DNA from: Ilumatobacteraceae bacterium
Lineage (GTDB): Bacteria; Actinomycetota; Acidimicrobiia; Acidimicrobiales; Ilumatobacteraceae
Direction: 5' to 3'
NCBI GenBank assembly: GCA_016463105.1
Contig: JAEMRY010000014.1
Coordinates: 1 to 12,190, forward strand
DNA: 12,190 nucleotides
Shown here one piece after another: positions 1 to 6,791 of this stretch (positions are counted from its first letter, which is position 1; the number at the start of each line of letters is the position of its first letter). The notes beneath the pieces were generated by a model, which saw only the letters and a program-made list of their open reading frames with translations, searched no databases and had not been told where the DNA came from. The translations under genes and the position numbers were made by a program.

Positions 1-2
1 CT

Positions 3-560
3 ATGAAGTTTGAAGAGTTGCGTGAATTAATTCGGTCAAGACGCACCGACATGATGGTTGACAAAGATCGCGCACTCGATGCTGGCGCTATCGAAAAACT
101 CTGTGAACTCGCAATGTGGGCGCCAAATCACAAACTCACGTTTCCGTGGATGTTTGCGGCCGTGACAAGCGACGCCCGCGAACGACTCAGCAACTGTGTA
201 GCCGATGCGATGGCCCGCGAAGGCGACAAGCCCGAACGCGTCGCCAAAGCACGCACCAAGTTTCAGCGCGCACCAGTGATCTTGATAGTCGGCTCAGAAC
301 AAGGCGACACTCAGTTGCGCACCGAAGAAAATCGCGACGCAGTTTCAGCGGGCATTCAAAATATTTTGCTTGGCGCAACGACACTTGGTCTCGCAAGTTT
401 TTGGTCAAGTTGCCCGCGTGGCGCCAATGATGATGTTGCAAACTTTTGTGAGTTTCCGCAAGGTACACACGTCACAGCAATGATCTATCTTGGCCACCCA
501 CAACGCCAAGCGCCAGCGATTGAACGCCCGCCAGTAAAAATTAAAACAATTGCTGGCTGA
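3..560 (+). CDS. Nitroreductase-family flavoprotein (YdjA-like, 185 aa)
   Basis: This is a small single-domain member of the nitroreductase/FMN-reductase fold, cytoplasmic and probably FMN-dependent with NAD(P)H as donor. Visible family marks are the N-terminal phosphate-contacting arginine cluster SRR (residues 12-14), the APNHKLTFPW block (40-49) typical of YdjA-like members, the helix GIQNILLGATTLGLASFW (117-134), and the C-terminal AMIYLGHPQ strand (159-167). The length of 185 residues fits the short YdjA-type group. The ATG lies two bases inside the window, so promoter and ribosome binding site cannot be judged; an upstream in-frame start outside the window is possible. The gene ends 12 bp from the convergent mutase gene. 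The physiological substrate is not deducible; members reduce nitroaromatics, quinones or flavins. Family assignment is firm, function is not. Confidence 0.85.
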   Translation: MKFEELRELIRSRRTDMMVDKDRALDAGAIEKLCELAMWAPNHKLTFPWMFAAVTSDARERLSNCVADAMAREGDKPERVAKARTKFQRAPVILIVGSEQGDTQLRTEENRDAVSAGIQNILLGATTLGLASFWSSCPRGANDDVANFCEFPQGTHVTAMIYLGHPQRQAPAIERPPVKIKTIAG

Positions 561-572
561 TTAGCGAGATAA

Positions 573-2159
573 TTAACTCGGCTGGTAAACGCCGAAGACT
601 TCGCGCAATACATCGCTAACTTCGCCGAGAGTTGCGTTGGCCCGCAATGCATCTTTCATTGGATACAAAACATTGTCGGTGGCTTTAGCCGCACTCTTTA
701 GTTTTGCTAGCGCGGCTGTCACATCGTTTTGGTTTCGTGTCGCACGCAATTTTGCCACCCGAGCAATCTGGCTTCGTTCAAGTTCTGGATCAACCTTGGT
801 TCGCACCGGTCGTACATCGTTCTCAATCTCAAACTTATTGACACCCACCAAAACCCGAGAGCCGTTGTCAATAGATTTCGTATACGAATAAGCGGCTTCT
901 TCAATCTCGCCCATCTGAAATCCAGATTCGATTGCCTGCACTGCACCACCCATCGCTTCGATTCGTTCGATGTACTCCCAAGCAAGTCGTTCTACTTCGT
1001 TTGTCAAAGATTCAACATAATAAGAGCCCGCAAGTGGATCTGGTGTGTCGGTGACTCCACTCTCGTAGCCAATTATTTGTTGCGTTCGCAATGCAATGCG
1101 AGCCGCATCTTCGGTTGGCAAACTCAACGCCTCATCAAAACCGTTGGTATGCAAACTTTGTGTCCCACCCAAAACCGCTGCCATACTTTGAACGGCAACC
1201 CGCACAATGTTGTTCTGAGGCTGTTGAGCGGTCAAAGTCGAACCACCGGTTTGAGTGTGAAATCGCATCAGCGCACTCGCAGGGTTCTTTGCACCGAACC
1301 TCTTAGTCATGATCGTGTGCCACATTCGACGACTCGCACGAAACTTTGCAACTTCTTCGAAAAAATTGTTGTGACCGTTCCAAAAAAAACTTAATCTCGG
1401 CCCAAAATCATCAACATCGAGGCCAGAATCGATTGCTGCCTGCACATAGGCAATCGCATTTGACAAAGTAAACGCAAGTTCTTGCACTGCAGTGCTGCCG
1501 GCTTCACGAATGTGATACCCAGAAATCGAAATCGTGTTCCATTTCGGAATATTCTTTGCACAATAAGCAAAAATATCCGTGATTACACGCATCGAGGGTC
1601 GAGGCGGATAAATATAAGTTCCGCGTGCAATATATTCTTTTAATAAATCATTTTGAATTGTGCCAGAGATCTCGTTAGATGCAACACCGCGTTCTTCGGC
1701 GACTAGTTCATAAAGTAGCAACAACACTGACGCCGTCGAATTAATCGTCATTGATGTAGTCACTTTGTCTAGCGGCAGATCGGCAAGCAAAATTCGCATG
1801 TCTTCAATCGAGTCGATCGCTACGCCAACTTTGCCAACTTCTCCGGCAGCGCGAGGATGATCGCTGTCGTAACCCATCTGCGTCGGCAAATCGAAAGCAC
1901 ACGACAAACCTGTTTGACCGGCATCTAGCAAAAATTTAAATCGCTGATTTGTATCGGCCGCGGTGCCAAAGCCCGCGTATTGGCGCATCGTCCAAAGTCG
2001 ATCGCGGTGCATCGTTGGATAAATACCTCGCGTGTACGGCGCTTCGCCGGGCGCACCAAGTTGAGATTGTTCGTCGAAATCAGCGAGAGATTCTTTTGTA
2101 TAGAGTGCTCCGACTTCAATCCCAGAATCAGTCGATTTATTAGTAGTCGGTTTATTCAT
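573..2159 (-). CDS. Methylmalonyl-CoA mutase, catalytic (large) subunit without B12 domain
   Basis: This is the TIM-barrel substrate-binding subunit of an adenosylcobalamin-dependent acyl-CoA mutase, interconverting (R)-methylmalonyl-CoA and succinyl-CoA in propionate, odd-chain fatty acid and branched amino acid catabolism. At 528 residues it ends after the barrel and linker (VLREVFGVYQPS), so the cobalamin-binding domain must come from a separate small subunit, as in archaeal-type mutases; none is in the window. Residues that separate methylmalonyl- from isobutyryl-CoA mutases match the methylmalonyl type: Tyr61 in RQYAGFG (Tyr89 of the Propionibacterium enzyme) and Arg179 in YIARGTY (Arg207; Gln in isobutyryl-CoA mutase). 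The catalytic His is His216 in SGYH (His244). All three sit at one constant offset of 28, so the alignment is solid. Other blocks are FDLPTQMGYDSD (89-100) and GGTQSLHTNGFDEA (331-344). It follows the RidA-family gene by 16 bp and is probably co-transcribed. I see no Shine-Dalgarno sequence before the ATG. Confidence 0.93.
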   Translation of the reverse strand: MNKPTTNKSTDSGIEVGALYTKESLADFDEQSQLGAPGEAPYTRGIYPTMHRDRLWTMRQYAGFGTAADTNQRFKFLLDAGQTGLSCAFDLPTQMGYDSDHPRAAGEVGKVGVAIDSIEDMRILLADLPLDKVTTSMTINSTASVLLLLYELVAEERGVASNEISGTIQNDLLKEYIARGTYIYPPRPSMRVITDIFAYCAKNIPKWNTISISGYHIREAGSTAVQELAFTLSNAIAYVQAAIDSGLDVDDFGPRLSFFWNGHNNFFEEVAKFRASRRMWHTIMTKRFGAKNPASALMRFHTQTGGSTLTAQQPQNNIVRVAVQSMAAVLGGTQSLHTNGFDEALSLPTEDAARIALRTQQIIGYESGVTDTPDPLAGSYYVESLTNEVERLAWEYIERIEAMGGAVQAIESGFQMGEIEEAAYSYTKSIDNGSRVLVGVNKFEIENDVRPVRTKVDPELERSQIARVAKLRATRNQNDVTAALAKLKSAAKATDNVLYPMKDALRANATLGEVSDVLREVFGVYQPS

Positions 2160-2175
2160 AGTTTCTATAACAAGA

Positions 2176-2595
2176 CTACGAGTTTGGTTGCCTTGCTGCG
2201 ACCACAGAGATCTCCATTAGCCATTCAGGTCGTGCGAGCGCGGGCACAGTTACAAGCGTGCTCGCCGCGTGATGCCCCGACATTGCAGAATCTCGTGCCG
2301 CCATAACGGCTTTTAAGTTTTCTGCGAGATCTTTTGTATTCACTACATATGTCGTCACTGAAACTAAATCAGTGATCGTCATTTGACCTTCAGCCAAAAT
2401 CAACGAAATATTTTGCCAAATAACACTCGCCTGCTCACTGATCGTTGCGGGCACGCTCCCGTCACGTTTTGTCGGCACCACGCCAGAAGTAACAACAAGT
2501 TCGAGTCCAGCCGGAACATGCACGCCATGGGCAAATGCCGCCGCCGGCGCAGCCATTTCTGGCGGTGAAAGTTCTCGGGGTTTGTTCAAGACCAT
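2176..2595 (-). CDS. RidA/YjgF/YER057c-family protein lacking the deaminase arginine
   Basis: A 139-residue protein of the RidA (YjgF/UK114) superfamily, which forms trimers with ligand clefts between subunits. Visible marks are the VVTSGVVP strand (34-41), the helix ending in TTYVVNTKDL (81-90) and the C-terminal ASTLVTVPALARPEWLMEI block (111-129). Canonical RidA needs an arginine (Arg105 in E. coli, in PARSCVEV) to deaminate 2-aminoacrylate. Here the aligned block reads AASTLVTV with Ser112 at that place, while the later Glu128 is kept. This protein is therefore unlikely to be a standard 2-iminopropanoate deaminase and belongs with the Rid-like groups of unproven activity. It is first in a two-gene minus-strand unit with the mutase subunit, and its start faces the E1-like gene 23 bp away. 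The ATG at 2595 gives a full N-terminus. Met14 is a possible internal start, which would widen the promoter region by 39 bp. Confidence 0.86.
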   Translation of the reverse strand: MVLNKPRELSPPEMAAPAAAFAHGVHVPAGLELVVTSGVVPTKRDGSVPATISEQASVIWQNISLILAEGQMTITDLVSVTTYVVNTKDLAENLKAVMAARDSAMSGHHAASTLVTVPALARPEWLMEISVVAARQPNS

Positions 2596-2597
2596 TC

Positions 2598-2615
2598 ACA
2601 ATAAGCCATAATTGT
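2598..2615. promoter_or_regulatory. Inverted repeat centred between two divergent start codons
   Basis: ACAAT (2598-2602) and ATTGT (2611-2615) form a 5-bp inverted repeat around an 8-base spacer. Its centre falls within half a base of the middle of the 23-bp gap between the RidA start (2595) and the E1-like start (2619). As a result both strands read a similar box just before ATG: TAATTGT then 3 bases on plus, TTATTGT then 2 bases on minus. This could be an operator or the footprint of a symmetric bidirectional promoter. The sequence shows the symmetry; the role is inference, and 5-bp arms in AT-rich DNA can arise by chance. Confidence 0.35.
2607..2612 (+). promoter_or_regulatory. Candidate -10 box for leaderless transcription of the E1-like gene
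   Basis: CATAAT differs from the TATAAT consensus at one base and is followed by exactly six bases before the ATG at 2619. Transcription would start at or next to the A of the start codon, giving a leaderless message. No Shine-Dalgarno sequence precedes this ATG, which fits. A clear -35 box would have to lie within the RidA coding sequence, and I do not see a convincing one. Confidence 0.5.
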
Positions 2616-2618
2616 CGG

Positions 2619-4994
2619 ATGAGCAATAAGGCAGTCGGGCACGAGAATCTCGCAGACATTGATGTGCTCGAAAGAATCGAACAACGCGTGTTGTGGCTTG
2701 CAGTACGAATGGTTGATTATGCCAATCGCGAACGAGAAATTGCACCAGCACCAGGTGGACGAGATTCTGAATTCAACGTAAAAGTTGGCGGGCACATGGC
2801 CAGCAGTGCGTCGGTTGTCAGCATCATGACTTCACTTTGGTTTGGTCATTTGAACGGCGATGACAAAGTTGCAGTCAAGCCACATGCCTCACCAATTTTT
2901 CATGCGATTAAATATTTAACCGGAGAACTAGATCGTTCATATTTGAAACGTCTACGTACACTCGGCGGGTTGCAGAGTTATCCGAGTCGAACCAAAGATC
3001 CAGACGTTGCCGACTTCTCAACTGGCTCTGTTGGCCTCGGTGCAGTTGCTCCGTTGTTTGCATCAATGGTTCGTCGTTATATTGACGCACACTTCGGTCC
3101 TCGCCCATCAGCAAGATTCATTGCACTAGTTGGAGATGCAGAACTTGACGAAGGAAATATCTGGGAGGCAATCGCAGATCCGTCGCTGCAGGGTCTTGGC
3201 AACGTGATGTGGGTTGTTGATGCCAACAGACAAAGTCTTGATCGCGTTGTACCTGGCATGAAGATCAAAAAACTTGCTGGTTTTTTCGCAGATGCTGGTT
3301 GGCACGTAATCGAAGCAAAGTACGGCAACCGTTTGCAGGCAGCATTCGCCCTACCGGGTGGCGAAGCGTTGCGCACTTACATCGACGAAATGTCGAACGA
3401 GCGCTATCAGAGTTTGTTCGCTGTTTTCGGCGCAGCGTTGCGCGAAAAGTTTTTAGCGGGCGCGCCTGGCGAAGTAATTGCATTCATTAATGACATTTCG
3501 GATGAAGACCTTGCCCCGCTCGTTCAAAATCTTGGTGGTCACGACATTGAGATGTTGCTGGATGCTTATCGTGAATGCGATTTAGTAACAGACAAGCCGA
3601 GTGTTGTTTTTGCTTACACCGTTAAAGGTTGGGGTTTACCGATTGCTGGCGATCCACTCAACCACGCTGCTCTACTCTCAGAATCTCAAATTAATGCGCT
3701 ACGAAAGAGAAACGGTCTAACTCTTGAAACTGAGTGGGATCAGTTTGTCAAAGACAGCGAAGAAGATCGCGTTTGCCGCGCAGTTGGTGGAGATATAAAC
3801 AACAAAAAACTCACTGCGCGTCCGCAATTGAAAATTCCACACGAAGTCAGTATTGCCATTGGCAAAAAACCTTTATCAACTCAAGAAGTTTTCGGGCGGC
3901 TATTAACCGGTCTTGGGGCGATACCCGAAATTGCTGAGCGAATGGTTACAACTTCTCCAGATGTGAGTGTCAGCACAAACTTGGGTGGGTGGATAAACAA
4001 GTTTGGCGTGTTCAGTTCGGATGAACAACCAAATTATTTGGGTGATGATCGGTTGTTGCGATGGAACGAAGGACCCCAGGGTCGTCACGTTGAACTGGGA
4101 CTGAGCGAAATGAATTTATTTCTTGCTCTGCACGCCTTTGGTCTTGGTCACGAATTGCACGGCGAGCATTTACTACCGATCGGCACCGTCTACGATCCAT
4201 TCGTTTGTCGTGGACTAGATGCATTGATCTATGCGCTGTACAACGGTGCAAGATTTATTTTGATCGGCACACCTTCTGGCATCACACTTGCGCCAGAAGG
4301 CGGAGCGCACCAAAGCACTGTCACAACTTCGCTCGGCATGGAACTGCCGAATATGACATATGCCGAACCTTGTTATGCCCGCTCACTTGACTGGTTGTTG
4401 TGCAACGGACTTGAACGACTCGGCACACCAGATGGCGACAGTATGTATTTGCGTTTATCGACACGGCCGATAGATCAAACACCGTTTGAAAATGTTTTGG
4501 CAGCGCGCGGCGCTGACGAGTTGCGTGCTGATGTTTTGGCAGGCGGATATCGACTTTATGAACCAACAGATACAACACGGTCGACTGATTTGATTATTGC
4601 AGCAACCGGAAGCGTGGTACCCGAAGCACTGGCTGCAGCAAAACTTCTTGAAGCAGAAGGCATCAACGCAGTCGTGATCGACATCTGCTCACCTGATCGT
4701 ATTTATCGTGGGTGGCGCAACGCTCAGCAAGAGGCAACTCGCAATGGTGTAACCACTCGCGATGTCGGACACTGGGGCAAACTTCTAAATGAGTCTGAGC
4801 GCCGTCTGCCAATTCTGACCGTGCAGGATGCTGCGAGTCATTCTCTTGCTTGGCTCGGGTCGGTTTACGGGGCTCGAACCGTGCCGGTGGGTGTAGACGA
4901 ATTTGGTCAATCTGGCACAATCGCCGAGTTATATGGCATTTTTGACCTGTTGCCAGAGCAACTCGTCAACGCTGCGTTGCTGGCATTGACGTAA
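2619..4994 (+). CDS. AceE/transketolase-like thiamine diphosphate enzyme (2-oxoacid dehydrogenase E1-type, 791 aa)
   Basis: A homodimeric E1-type enzyme expected to use thiamine diphosphate and Mg2+ to decarboxylate a 2-oxo acid, or to transfer a ketol unit. Its architecture is a transketolase N-domain (about 20-400), a central pyrimidine-binding domain (about 415-615) and a C-terminal domain (about 645-790). Active-site blocks parallel E. coli AceE: GGHMASSAS (57-65), HASP (89-92), FSTGSVGLG (133-141), the cofactor/metal motif GDAELDE (172-178) with DANRQ (201-205), and NLGGHD (304-309). Glu497 in GLSEMN is the likely N1'-contacting glutamate. It differs from AceE in length (about 890 in E. 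coli) and in GDA instead of GDG. It resembles a ~790-residue family often labelled transketolase or pyruvate dehydrogenase E1, whose substrate I do not know. No E2 or E3 gene lies nearby. An in-frame ATG at 2535 exists, but that start would overlap the RidA gene; 2619 has the -10 box and begins the conserved part. Confidence 0.82.
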   Translation: MSNKAVGHENLADIDVLERIEQRVLWLAVRMVDYANREREIAPAPGGRDSEFNVKVGGHMASSASVVSIMTSLWFGHLNGDDKVAVKPHASPIFHAIKYLTGELDRSYLKRLRTLGGLQSYPSRTKDPDVADFSTGSVGLGAVAPLFASMVRRYIDAHFGPRPSARFIALVGDAELDEGNIWEAIADPSLQGLGNVMWVVDANRQSLDRVVPGMKIKKLAGFFADAGWHVIEAKYGNRLQAAFALPGGEALRTYIDEMSNERYQSLFAVFGAALREKFLAGAPGEVIAFINDISDEDLAPLVQNLGGHDIEMLLDAYRECDLVTDKPSVVFAYTVKGWGLPIAGDPLNHAALLSESQINALRKRNGLTLETEWDQFVKDSEEDRVCRAVGGDINNKKLTARPQLKIPHEVSIAIGKKPLSTQEVFGRLLTGLGAIPEIAERMVTTSPDVSVSTNLGGWINKFGVFSSDEQPNYLGDDRLLRWNEGPQGRHVELGLSEMNLFLALHAFGLGHELHGEHLLPIGTVYDPFVCRGLDALIYALYNGARFILIGTPSGITLAPEGGAHQSTVTTSLGMELPNMTYAEPCYARSLDWLLCNGLERLGTPDGDSMYLRLSTRPIDQTPFENVLAARGADELRADVLAGGYRLYEPTDTTRSTDLIIAATGSVVPEALAAAKLLEAEGINAVVIDICSPDRIYRGWRNAQQEATRNGVTTRDVGHWGKLLNESERRLPILTVQDAASHSLAWLGSVYGARTVPVGVDEFGQSGTIAELYGIFDLLPEQLVNAALLALT

Positions 4995-5003
4995 CCTGAA
5001 GTT

Positions 5004-5828
5004 ATGGCAATCATCGAACAATCCTCGGCTACAAAAAAAGTAATTGATGGCATCGAACTCACACCAAAAGTTGTGACGCCATTAAGTCAACCGATATTTG
5101 AAACATTCGAACAAGAGCGTCAGCACCGCAAAGAAAAACTTGCAGGAGCGATGCGAATTTTTGGTCGTCTTGGTTTTGGCGAAGGCGTTGCCGGACACAT
5201 CACTGTTCGCGATCCAGAGTTCACCGATCATTTCTGGGTCAACCCATTTGCGAAAAGTTTTAGATATATGTCTGTTAGTGATTTGTTGCTCGTCAATCAT
5301 GACGGTGATGTTGTCTATGGTTCTCAGCCGGTAAATCGTGCGGCATTTTGTATTCATGCGGCGATACATCAAGCTCGACCAGATGTTATTGCTGCGGCGC
5401 ACGCACATTCGCCCTACGGCAAGTCTTGGTCATCGCTTGGACGCAAGCTTGATCCAATCACACAAGACTCTTGTTACTTCTACGAAGACCATACGGTGAT
5501 CACCGAACAAGGTGGTGCGGTTGTAGTTGAAATCGCTGCAGGAAGAGAAATTGCTGCAAAGTTTCCGAAAGGCAAAGCCGCAATTCACCAAAATCATGGA
5601 TTATTTACTGTTAGCGAAACAGTTGACGCCGCGGCATTTTGGTTTATCACCATGGAACGAACCTGCCAGGCACAACTGATGGCCGAAGCAGTTGGAACTC
5701 CAAAATTGATTCCACATGAGATGGCAAGTTACACACGAGACCTGACTGGGTTTCCTGCTGCTGGTTGGTTGCAGTTTCAACCGCTGTGGCAAGAAATTTG
5801 CCGAACTGATCCAGATCTTTTCGATTGA
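5004..5828 (+). CDS. Class II aldolase/adducin-family protein (274 aa)
   Basis: A cytoplasmic protein of the class II aldolase/adducin head-domain family, whose enzymes retro-cleave or decarboxylate sugar phosphates and related hydroxy-oxo acids with a divalent metal. Metal-binding histidines are present: His133 and His135 in AAHAHSPYG (131-139), and His198 in IHQNHGLF (194-201). The fuculose-aldolase catalytic Glu73 aligns with Ala114 in NRAAFCIH (111-118), as in adducin-like members, so simple aldolase chemistry is doubtful. The region before residue about 35 is a poorly conserved extension. It starts 9 bp after the E1-like stop with no recognisable Shine-Dalgarno sequence, and its TGA overlaps the next start, so it is probably translated in an operon with both neighbours. 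A role in supplying or consuming the E1 substrate is a reasonable guess. Family call is firm; the reaction is unknown. Confidence 0.85.
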   Translation: MAIIEQSSATKKVIDGIELTPKVVTPLSQPIFETFEQERQHRKEKLAGAMRIFGRLGFGEGVAGHITVRDPEFTDHFWVNPFAKSFRYMSVSDLLLVNHDGDVVYGSQPVNRAAFCIHAAIHQARPDVIAAAHAHSPYGKSWSSLGRKLDPITQDSCYFYEDHTVITEQGGAVVVEIAAGREIAAKFPKGKAAIHQNHGLFTVSETVDAAAFWFITMERTCQAQLMAEAVGTPKLIPHEMASYTRDLTGFPAAGWLQFQPLWQEICRTDPDLFD

Positions 5829-6721
5829 GTTCTAACACCGCTTCGCGCGGATTTAATCGTTTAGCAAATAATGCGCCACCCGAAGCGCTGTTCGTCGTCT
5901 CTGCGATTGGTCAATACTGCGGCGCGGTCATTGCCGTTCGTTTATTTGATGACTTGGCGCCAGCAAGTGTGGCTTGGTTTCGCGTAATAGGTGCCGCGCT
6001 AGTACTAATTGTGTTATCTGTTCCTACATTGCGTCGTGGTGGTCGATGGTCACGAAATGAAATTTTGGCAGTAAGTCTTTTTGGAATCTCAACAGCGTTT
6101 ATGAACCTATTTTTTTATTTAGCCATTCAGCATCTCGATCTCGGCAAAGGTGTAGCCATCGAATTTATTGGGCCAATCACAGTTGCTGCATTTCGTACTC
6201 GAACTAGCCGTAATGCAGTTGCGCTAATCAGCGCCGTGATTGGCGTGCTGATTCTTTCTGGGATCGAGATGGGCAATGAGCCCGTCGGTTTAATTTTTAT
6301 ATTTCTTGCTTCAATTATGTGGGCGCTTTACATCGTTATCGGGGCCAAAGTCGCTCGCTTTGACCGCGGGGTTTCTGGACTCGGTGTTGGATTAATGATT
6401 GGCGCACTGTTTATCACCCCGTTCGGCGCCCCAACAAGCGGCCCTGCGTTTGGCGCTCCGTGGATTTTGGCAACTTGCTTTCTTGTTGGAATTTTGTCGA
6501 ATGCAATTGGATATGGAATCGATCAATATACATTGCGAAGAATTCCTGTGCGACGATTTTCTGTATTGCTGGCTTTGCTTCCGGTAACTGCAACAATTTT
6601 TGGTTTAATTTTTCTTGATCAGGTGCCAAGCATCACAGACCTAATCGGAATTACTTTTGTTCTTGCTGGCGTTGTCGTTCAACAACGAGACACAGTTGTG
6701 GCAACCGAAGTTGTTGCCTAA
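5825..6721 (+). CDS. EamA-family inner-membrane exporter, RhtA-like (298 aa)
   Basis: A membrane protein of the drug/metabolite transporter superfamily with two EamA repeats and about ten hydrophobic segments (roughly 21-40, 47-68, 79-100, 106-124, 130-147, 153-176, 182-199, 212-232, 243-264, 270-286). The AIEFIGPITVA block (111-121) and the second-repeat stretch TLRRIPVRRFSVLLALLPV (236-254) resemble RhtA, the threonine/homoserine exporter, so efflux of an amino acid or related acid is likely; the exact substrate is not visible. The start is taken as TTG at 5825, which shares four bases (TTGA) with the aldolase stop codon; the reading frame has no Met before residue 93, so a non-ATG start is required. 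The overlap suggests translational coupling and ties this exporter to the E1-aldolase operon. It may relieve build-up of a pathway product. Confidence 0.85.
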   Translation: MSSNTASRGFNRLANNAPPEALFVVSAIGQYCGAVIAVRLFDDLAPASVAWFRVIGAALVLIVLSVPTLRRGGRWSRNEILAVSLFGISTAFMNLFFYLAIQHLDLGKGVAIEFIGPITVAAFRTRTSRNAVALISAVIGVLILSGIEMGNEPVGLIFIFLASIMWALYIVIGAKVARFDRGVSGLGVGLMIGALFITPFGAPTSGPAFGAPWILATCFLVGILSNAIGYGIDQYTLRRIPVRRFSVLLALLPVTATIFGLIFLDQVPSITDLIGITFVLAGVVVQQRDTVVATEVVA

Positions 6722-6754
6722 ATCACAAAGTCCCAAATCACTGCACAATTAAGT

Positions 6755-6760
6755 TAGACT
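6755..6760 (+). promoter_or_regulatory. Possible -10 box for the SpoIID-SGNH gene
   Basis: The 70-bp gap between the exporter stop and the wall-protein start contains TAGACT, which fits the TANNNT pattern. Transcription would start near 6767, leaving a leader of about 25 bases that holds a purine-rich stretch. No good -35 box is seen 16-18 bp upstream, and TAAGTT at 6750-6755 is an overlapping alternative. This is weak, but a separate promoter is plausible because function changes here from metabolism to envelope. Confidence 0.28.
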
Positions 6761-6772
6761 TCGGGGGCGGGT

Positions 6773-6779
6773 GAGGAAG
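6773..6779 (+). promoter_or_regulatory. Shine-Dalgarno-like GAGGAAG upstream of the wall-protein gene
   Basis: GAGGAAG is the best Shine-Dalgarno candidate in the window. Its last base is 12 bases from the ATG at 6792, somewhat longer than the usual spacing. The second in-frame ATG at 6798 would be 18 bases away, so the first ATG is preferred. The other starts in the window lack such a motif. Confidence 0.4.
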
Positions 6780-6791
6780 AAGTAGTTCTAT

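Noticed and set aside
1383..1390. Run of eight A (T on the coding strand) in the mutase gene as a frameshift or slippage site
   Set aside because: The frame continues through the conserved LSFFW block with normal downstream sequence, so it is ordinary Phe-Phe-Trp coding.
729..1394. 221-residue open frame on the plus strand opposite the mutase
   Set aside because: It is rich in Cys, Arg, His and Ser in the manner of an antisense shadow, has no recognisable domain, and lies wholly inside a strongly conserved gene on the other strand.
2535..2618. Longer N-terminus for the E1-like protein starting at the ATG at 2535
   Set aside because: It would run antisense through the start of the RidA-family gene. 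The added 28 residues resemble nothing in the family, and the ATG at 2619 has a well-placed -10 box.
6722..6791. Small gene, riboswitch or terminator in the 70-bp gap before the wall-protein gene
   Set aside because: It is too short for a known riboswitch, shows no stable hairpin followed by a T run, and has no open frame; only weak promoter-like and Shine-Dalgarno-like motifs remain.
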